Shown one piece after another: positions 27,597 through 64,000 of a stretch of DNA of 64,000 nt. Position 1 is the first letter of the stretch; each line of letters begins with the position of its first letter. Position numbers and translations under genes: made by a program. This DNA comes from Apteryx mantelli (Eukaryota > Chordata > Aves > Apterygiformes > Apterygidae): contig NC_089979.1 of the NCBI RefSeq assembly GCF_036417845.1, forward strand, positions 27,283,958 through 27,347,957, written 5' to 3'. The notes beneath the pieces were generated by a model. It was not told the origin of the DNA. It did not search any database and saw only the letters and a list, made by a program, of their open reading frames with translations.

Positions 27597-30500
27597 GGCC
27601 CCGGCGCGTAGGCCGCGGCGGCGGCGGTTGAAGGGGGAACGGCCGCGGCCGCCCCTCCCCCTCCGCGGGGCGGAGCGCGGCGCCCGCCGGCCCTGGGGCG
27701 GCCGCGCTTCCTCAGGGGCCGCTGCTGCGCGGGGGGCCGCGGCGGCGGCGGCGCCCGGGCTGCGGCCTTTCCTCCCCTCCAAGCCAAGAAGCGGGTGCTG
27801 CGCCCCGGAAAGCGCTTAAAGGCGGTGAACGCTGCGGCCAGGCGCGGCCATTAACGCTCCTGCAGCTGGTGGGAGTCACCGCTGCCGAAAGCAAAGGCGG
27901 CCGTCCCGCGCCGGGGGCAGAACCATGAGAATAATGCTTTTATTTTAATTAAAAAAAAAATAGGAAAAAATCTTAGGCAAGCCTCAGAGATAACAATGGA
28001 AGATGAACTTGTGAGATGTAACTATTTTGTTAAAACATTTACTAAAAAATGTGTACAGATTTGAGCATAATATTGATAGCTGTTAGAGATACATAATCTA
28101 AATGTGTCCATTAGCAGATAGAGGTGGTCACTCTAAAAGTGCATGAGAAAGAACAATCTATGTATGAAAAGAAAAAAGTCTGCAAGCTTTTCAGACCAAC
28201 CCTGGCTAACAGGGACACCAGAATGCCTTTTGCTAATGGTATAACTGATGCATTTCTCATGCTGAAGCACCTGTCATCAGTAAGATGTTCTTGCCTCCTT
28301 CCCTGGACTTGCCTGCACTGTCCTTTGAGTGCAAGCAGCTCTCGTGAATGTACTATTAAAATTTATTTTCATCACCTGGACGAGAATCATTTCTTGCAAA
28401 CAATTTTTGAAAATATGAGCCAGGGAGCGGAAGCACTGGAGTTTGTTTCCTTTTCCTTCATCATCCCTAAGCCGGCCAGTCCCTTTAATTCCTTTTTTTT
28501 TTTTTTTTAGCCACACAGGTCATGTACCAAAACAATATTCTGTAGGAAAAAGATTCTTTTTTAAAAAAAAGAAAGCCCTGCACAATGGGGTAGAGCCTAG
28601 TTTTTCTGGTAAGGCTTGAACTCATGGACACGAATCTAAAACCAAACAGCAGTAAGACCCAAAAGTTTATAAGGACTCAAGACGATCAACACAGAAGTAG
28701 GATTAAGCCACTCTGAAAAGGTGGAGAGAAAAGAGTCATGGGGAGGAGGAGGAGGGTTTGGTGCCTGGTGTCCCCCACAGGAGGGGAGGCCGCAGACTCG
28801 CGCACTGACCCTGCTGCCGCTCCATCCGTGTGCCCAAATCCAAGGGCCAGCCAAACACTCCAAGCGGCCCAGCCATGAGAAGGTGCACACCACACCTGCA
28901 TGGTCATGAGCTTCAAGAGATTCTTGTACTGTTTGCCAGAAATTTAACTTTAGTTTCGTTAGTTCTCTAGCATTAAGGATTTTCAGGTTTTTTTTGTTTT
29001 GTTTTGAAGACTTCTCAGGAGTTTGACAACTGTCACAGAATAACTGAAATCTCCCCTCTCCAGTGTAAAGTTTTTAAGCATGGGAACAGGGAGTTGGACC
29101 AGGTACTCAGCTCATCTGGACCTGATCTGCCCCCCTGTGGCTTTTTAAGCACCTTCTTGAGAGGAGTTCAAGTCTCACCAGGGACAGTGGCTTAGGAAAG
29201 TTCAGTGGCGAGATCCGTGCAGTGCAAGCAACTGGTCCTAAGCATGAGAACAGCTTTGTTTTCCTTAAATTGAGTTTTCTGAGAGAACAAAAATCACATG
29301 CCTGAGCATCACATTACTAAGCAGTGTACCATAAACACATTAACAAACATAAAATGAGAAAACATGGTTTTATACAGCTAAAAGTATCTGCCATTGTCTG
29401 ACTACTACTCGTTCGGTCAGCCTTTTACTATGTATTACCAAAGGATATGCATACAAATTTCTTAATATTCCAACTCACCACAGCTCCATACTTTAGAGCA
29501 CTGAATACTACGGATTTCATTTTTGGTCCAGAGCATATAATTAGAGGAGCACTGCTATAGAGCAAACCCAATGGACCCATCAGCACTGACAGATTACCTT
29601 GGTGTGTGTAACCCAGACTGTGCTCATGGCCCAGTAGTTCATGCATCTCCCCCTTAAAAAAACAAAACCAAATAAACCCCTACAACTCTAAAGTGTACTA
29701 ATCATACTATTTAATAAAATTGACCTGCTTGTCAACTGTCTTAATTCCCTACCTCTAACCTGAATAATCTGGCTGCCTGTCTGCTGTTTCAAAATTCTCC
29801 AGATAAGGGATTATCCTTTTGAGTATTTGTCAAGATGTAAGAACTACCATAAGTGAATATAATTAACAACTGAATGGACTTCAAGTATTCTGAGATAGCT
29901 TCTTAAAAACACACTTTCCCATTTACAGATGCACAGTAAGTGCCTATTCATCTACTGCCTAAAGTTTAATATTACTCTAAAATATATAAAGAAAAAGTAC
30001 AGCAAAGTAAATGTACCATGAAAGATGGAAGGATCAATAAAACTGCAGTTGGGTGTTCTTACACCTCCAACAAAAATCCACCAACTTCTGTTAGTTTTGT
30101 TTTATATACATTAATTACACAATGAACATAATACTGAAATATAGAAAAGCACTTGCAAAATTGTAAAAGAGAGAGTTTACAGGCAAAATAAACATACACA
30201 CAAAATACAGCACTCCGCATAGTTTTGCGGGACATAAGATTACTCCACTGTACCTGTACTACGCTATTTCAAACAAGCTCCAAGGTGGATGGTGAAAGCT
30301 GCCTTCGAGCTACAGGTCCCAGCCGCTTGGTGGTTCAGCAGCAGGCCCTGTGGCAGGACATGCGCCCTGGGAACTGGGGGAGGCTGGTGTGCTCCTGCGT
30401 GGCCAGGGACGATGCGGGGACAGGCTTCCCAGGAGCCGAGTGCCAGGAGGGTGTTGCACTGAGCTCAAGAGCGGGAAGGGCAAAGGCCAGGCTGCAAGCC

Positions 30501-31443
30501 ACCGGGCCATGCCAAAAATTAACATTATATTGCGCGGGACACACATTAACACTTGTGCAATATTGAACTATCACAATCTGCGAGATAAGGGCCTAATACT
30601 AGTTTTAAGCCATGGACAAAGAGGGGGCAGGAAGGGGGAAATCTCACTTACAGGTTTGTTTCAAGCCAGACAGCAAAGTATCTTCTTAAAAACCTCTTAA
30701 AAAAACACAATCCCACAGAAAACCCTTAACCCCCCCCACACACACACAAAAATCCCACTAATGCCCGCTGTGCTTCTCAGTTCAGCAAATCTGTTCAGTG
30801 ATAAAATACTCAAAGTAATGTAAATAATTTTCAGCTAGGAAAGGAGACGTCAATGCTCTGATGATGCCAGGAACTCTTGCCAGGCAATGATTACAACGGG
30901 ATGCAAGTTAGCTTCCGAACAAATGCAGATTTTGGCTGTAGAGCATGGTAGTGTCCTTTCCACACAGGCCACAGGAATTTCCAGCAGTACAAGTTCAAGA
31001 CTGTCACTGAAGCTTTCATATGACCAAGTTCCATACATATTTCAATTTGTGTGTGAACATTCAGACTTTGGGATAAACAAATGCCACACACCAAAATCTA
31101 GTTAATTTGAATTTGCAAGATTTTATATTTGCTTTTGGCAGATGCATTACTAGAAAGGATTAGGAAAGCTGAAAAGTTCAGAAAAAGGTCAAGTTATACA
31201 AAGTCTGAAAAGACAAAGGGAAAAAAACCTAGGAAGTTAGATATTTGTAGCTTGGCCAAGCGACAGGAAGCCAGAGAAATAAAAGTCAGTGAAGGGAAGA
31301 GTACAGATGCAGAAAAAGTTTAGAACGGTGTTTACACAGATTTATACAGAGACATGATACACAGGTTATAAGGACATTATAAAAAGGGAGTTAGAGCAGC
31401 AGATAAGCTTCCTCAGTGGAAGTTATTCCTGAACTACAGCAAT

Positions 31444-31466
31444 ATCTTTCACATGGTGTGAAAGAT
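31444..31466. repeat. perfect 10-bp inverted repeat with 3-nt loop
   Basis: ATCTTTCACA (31444-31453), TGG, then TGTGAAAGAT (31457-31466): an exact stem-loop in intergenic DNA between RRM2B and UBR5. The function is unknown and it may be chance. Confidence 0.8.
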
Positions 31467-32469
31467 GGCACCAAAGAGGTATTCTGAAATAGGCCTCAAA
31501 AGCACGTACCGTGCGAAGCACAACTGCAACAGGAGTGGCATTAGCGACCTGCACGCTTCTCCCCCCGGAATGACAACCAAAGCTAAAAATTTCATTCTGT
31601 CTGCTCTCTATGCATTCATTTGTGGAAGAATACCTTGAAGTAAGCTTTTGAAAAACACTAGGTCTATATACAGCTGTGCACTTTTAAAAGATAAATTTAG
31701 GTTAAAGAGTTAGGAAAATGTATTTTCCTATGCCTCCCTGAATGACTGCTGTTGTACAAGAAGGGCGTTGCTTTTGATTCACAAATTTTCCAGTTAACTT
31801 TTCTTTTTTTTCCACTGAGTGTTATCTAATGACCAAAGAACTAACTCCCAAACAAAACAGCTGGAAAATACCACTTGATGAGAAAACTCCATTCAATTTT
31901 TCACTTCTGGAAAACTGTAACAAAGCTGAAACATGCAGTTTAGCTGCTGTGTTGGATACAGTTAACTGAATAACAGAAACCAAGGTTAAGAATAAGCCAT
32001 GGCAAGTTAGCACTATGGTATCAGTTTTTCCTAGATTCAGAATAGGAACTGATATGTTGGTGATAACATATTAGTAGCTACCTTTATCTCCTATTTCAGC
32101 AATTACAAACCGCTAAAGATTTAGACCATAAAAAATTTAAACATTACAGAATTTTCCTTTTACTTCTCTACCACATCTTAAAAATGAACTAACAGAAGGG
32201 CTTAAGTCAAAGGGAGATGAGGTGTATGATTTTAATAAACATTTTTCTTATTAAAATCTTGATATAGTTTAAATATACCATACAGAGGAAAAAAGCTATT
32301 TATAAAGCTACATACACATTTCAAGTCAATGACGACAGCATAAATCATTCTAGGTTCCCTCTCCACTTATGTCATCAGAATGCCTTATGTGTGTATATAT
32401 GGTGAGCTACTGTGAGTTAACCTGCATAATTTTTGTCTAGCTATACATTACAGGATTTAAAAAATGTTT

Positions 32470-32590
32470 AAGCTATATACAGAAATATATATACATATAA
32501 CATATATTTATATGTTATACATACACATACACTTATATACATATACACACAATACATATATATATACACACAGTACTTTACATTTATATA
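32470..32590. repeat. AT-rich (TATA/CATA)n low-complexity tract
   Basis: About 120 nt of imperfect TATA, CATA and CACA repeats in the intergenic region; no coding content. Confidence 0.9.
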
Positions 32591-33599
32591 TGGCCTTTCA
32601 TCCAAGGATCTTGGATATTTTTTTTAAATACATCATTAGGTCTCACAAAGCTTTGTGAGGGAGGGAGCTTTTATTTTACAAAATGTAGATTTGAGGCCTA
32701 TTCTAAAACAGTTTCTTTTTTTTTGCTTTCTAGTAACTTTACACATTTCAGTTAAGAGGCGTTTTTGGTAACGGAAATAATTACACCAGTTAGAAAACCA
32801 GGCATAAGGTTTATGTTGCTTTGTACCTTTGTCACTATTCTCTTTAGAATATGAGAATAGCTGTACATACCAGTATAAATCTCTATACTAATACACCTAT
32901 ATCGAGACTTGTGTAGCTGTACTGCTTTTTTTTTTTTTAATTTATACTAGCATAATAAAAACTGATACAATTTTGAACTTAAGACACACCAAAGGTCACA
33001 ACAGTAAATCCAGAATAGACTCCAATTCCCATACATTAAAACTAACCTTTGCTAGGATGATTGATTTAGGAAGTATCAGTACATGCAGAAATAATTCTAC
33101 ATCCGTTTACCTGATTTATCTGCAGTTTAACTACACAAGCCTGGAACAGTCAGCTTTATTTAGAAAACAATGTTTTCAGGATCAATTTGGCAAGTGGTGA
33201 TCAGAATTTCTGACCTAAACTGTGCTGCATTATCTGTAGCAACTAAATAAATGATGAAAACAGAGGCTTTTTTAAAAAACACAGTTATAGGTAAATTCTG
33301 GACATCCCCAATTAGTTGACTCCATGAAAAATCCAGTAGAGCTTTGGCAGAGCTGAATTCCATACAGATTTTGATGGAACCTTACTTTAACTCTCCCCAA
33401 CCAAAGGAAGAAAAAAGTCACTAACATGGACTTAAAGGGTTGGAGAAGCAGAGAAAGAAGGAGAACATCATCACCACAAAAGCCCTTAACCTTCAATATT
33501 TCAGTCCACTAAGCTTTCAGACCCTTGTTATGATATAGGAAAAAAAAAAGTAGCTCCTTCATTTACTAATCACTTCCTAACTTGCTCTCTCTCTCAAAG

Positions 33600-33641
33600 A
33601 AAAAAAAAACCAACCCCCCCCCCCACACACACACACACACT
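33600..33641. repeat. A-run, C-run and (CA)n composite simple repeat
   Basis: A run of A is followed by ACCAA, about 11 C and then about nine CA units. Simple-sequence DNA near the UBR5 3' end. Confidence 0.9.
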
Positions 33642-33751
33642 TCAAGCATTAGGGAAAACAAGTCCTAGGTTACATTCAAAGACTGCCCCCCCGAAAACCA
33701 ACCACTTTAAAAGTGAACATACAGTAGAACCCACCACAATGCGGTTAAAAT

Positions 33752-34954
33752 TTTATTCTAACCTAATAACCTTGAAGTTTTTCAGAGCAAGCCACTTGCC
33801 CTTCAAACCGATTCTGTGAAAAGGTGGTGTTGCCTGGCCCATTTCATTCAGGATTCTCTGCTAACTGTAAAATGTGGGCTGAATGTCTTCTGCAGATCAA
33901 TTTTACAGTTACAAAATTCAGATTTTTCATGAACAACTGTGTTTGGTGTATGCTGTTAGCTAAAGTATAAGTGGCTAAATAAATAAAAACTATTGTTTCT
34001 TCAATATGACTTGGTATTTTGTCTGTAATTTCTTTATTAAAAAACTGTAACAAGATACTTAAAAAAGGCTAGATACAAAAGAAGTTAAGCTGCTCACGAA
34101 CATTAAAGTTTTCCAAAATGTATCTTCAATAATCATGATCTTATAAACATTTTACAGTTACCAGAAAGTGCCCAGGCTGAGTTTACATAGTTTAGATAAC
34201 GTAGTACAAGTGTCTGGTTAGAACTGGTAGTGGAACAATCTCCTGACTGTCTGTTCACTGAAATAGGGATACAAAAAATGTTGATTGTGAACTATGAAAT
34301 ACTGTGCATTGGCCTCATCATATGTACAAAAAAACCCCACTAAAGGTACAGATTACATGCAAAATATTAGTGATGGTATCTGATGTGCCAGAGTTCAATG
34401 CAACCAGAACAAAAACTGCAATGAAAGTGGTTTCATAAGTGAATGATCTCAAGTCTGAGATCTGAGCTGTCAGGAACTTTTTACAAGTTCAATATACATG
34501 ATACACAACTGCAGCCAACCACAAATTAAACACCATAAAAAAGTTAAAATAAAACACAGAACATACTTAATTTTTTATTTCGAAATTCCCTACTCCCTCT
34601 ATACAAGAACCTTTGCTGAAACACTTTCCACAAAGGCAGCAGTGAATTTTCAGAACATTTTACATATTTTCCCTCAGCAAAAAGATAAATCACAGTGTAA
34701 ATTATATTGTTCTGCTGTCATCTTTGGCTGGGGTTAGGCCAAGGAGTTACTGACTAGCAAACTGTTACAATCAGATACTGCTAGTGCTCCTTAGGCCTTT
34801 ACGTTACAAATTTAGTACAGGAATGTTTGCATTTAATCTTTAAAGTACCACCAGGGGTATGACAGCATTAACTTTCATAAACTTTTATAGACAAATGGAA
34901 AAATCTACAAAACTTAGCTAGTAATATTACACAGCAATACACACTTTTTATACT
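33752..34954 (-). other. UBR5: UBR5 3' untranslated region (approximate)
   Basis: AT-rich non-coding DNA follows the UBR5 stop codon. Minus-strand AATAAA hexamers (TTTATT on the given strand) lie at 34574-34579 (about 375 nt after the stop), 34033-34038 and 33752-33757, so alternative 3' ends of about 0.4, 0.95 and 1.2 kb are possible. Which are used cannot be told from sequence. Confidence 0.5.
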
Positions 34955-63634
<28,680 letters not shown>

Positions 63635-64000
63635 CTGTAATGAGGAAAAAAAATATATAAACAGTTTTCTCCAAAATGAGTATTTATTAAAAGCAAATAA
63701 TTTGATATTTCACCGAAGGGAGTGATTCATCAGTAACTTGACTTGTCATGGCTTTGCTAGTTTCAGCACCATTTCGCTCAAGTTTTGTAAGTTTCAGTTC
63801 CACAGTTCGTTCTGAAGTACAGGCAGTAAGCCCAATTTCAGAATGATTACTCTATTTTCACATATATGTCATTTCCAGGTAAAAATATTTTTTACGTAAA
63901 ACGGAGCATAGGGCTTTATGTCCTTTCTGCACACTTGTAAAACTCTGTTTCAATTCAGTCTCTTCATTTGGAAGGAAGTGTTTGCATATGCAAGAAGTGC

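Larger units (their letters stand above)
27931..33751. other. intergenic DNA between RRM2B and UBR5
   Basis: AT-rich DNA separating the RRM2B promoter from the UBR5 3' end. It contains T-runs (28,494-28,510), A-runs and simple repeats but no gene that I can support. A lysine-rich open frame on the plus strand near 31,129-31,323 has no ATG and no recognised homologue. The leftmost UBR5 polyadenylation signals lie near the right edge of this interval. Confidence 0.6.

Noticed and set aside
31129-31323. Lysine-rich 64-codon plus-strand frame between the genes
   Set aside because: It starts without an ATG, has no recognisable homologue, and its composition reflects A-rich DNA.

Overview
This is a vertebrate nuclear genome window, almost certainly from a bird. 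Two multi-exon genes on the minus strand encode proteins nearly identical to vertebrate orthologues, and the introns are compact. At least three, probably four, fragments of the avian/reptilian CR1 LINE are present, including the characteristic CR1 3' end ('GGACTAGATGATCTCC', 'TCCCTTCCAACC', 'ATTCTGTGATTCTGT'). There are no operons, phage genes, CRISPR arrays or other prokaryotic features.

Layout. Positions 1 to about 9.9 kb hold no gene I can support; a CpG-rich patch lies near 1.3-1.64 kb. From about 10.1 to 27.6 kb lies the complete RRM2B gene (p53R2, the p53-inducible small subunit of ribonucleotide reductase), read right to left: a CpG-island promoter near 27.2-27.9 kb, nine coding exons that join without any frame break into a 353-residue protein, and a 3' UTR of about 2.1 kb. 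From about 27.9 to 34 kb is AT-rich intergenic DNA with simple repeats. From about 34 kb to the right edge lies the 3' part of UBR5 (EDD/HYD E3 ubiquitin ligase), also on the minus strand. I resolved 35 consecutive coding exons totalling 5,195 nt, about 1,730 residues. They run from just before the UBR box through the acidic/serine-rich middle, the RD/RE tract and the MLLE domain to the HECT domain with its catalytic Cys and the stop codon. The 5' part of UBR5 lies beyond position 64,000. Every exon junction was checked for phase and all are compatible.

The RRM2B-UBR5 tandem arrangement (same strand, UBR5 upstream) matches human 8q22.3 as I recall it. The two genes are not a pathway unit, although both act in genome maintenance: RRM2B supplies deoxynucleotides for repair and mitochondrial DNA, and UBR5 is a ubiquitin ligase with roles that include the DNA-damage response.

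I found no undescribed biological system. The points most worth a second look are a GC-AG intron in UBR5, a tandem in-frame splice acceptor in UBR5, CR1 copies all antisense to the host genes, homopolymer tracts near UBR5 acceptors, an orphan CpG-rich patch, a perfect short hairpin between the genes, and two intronic or edge stretches that look coding-like without matching anything I recognise.
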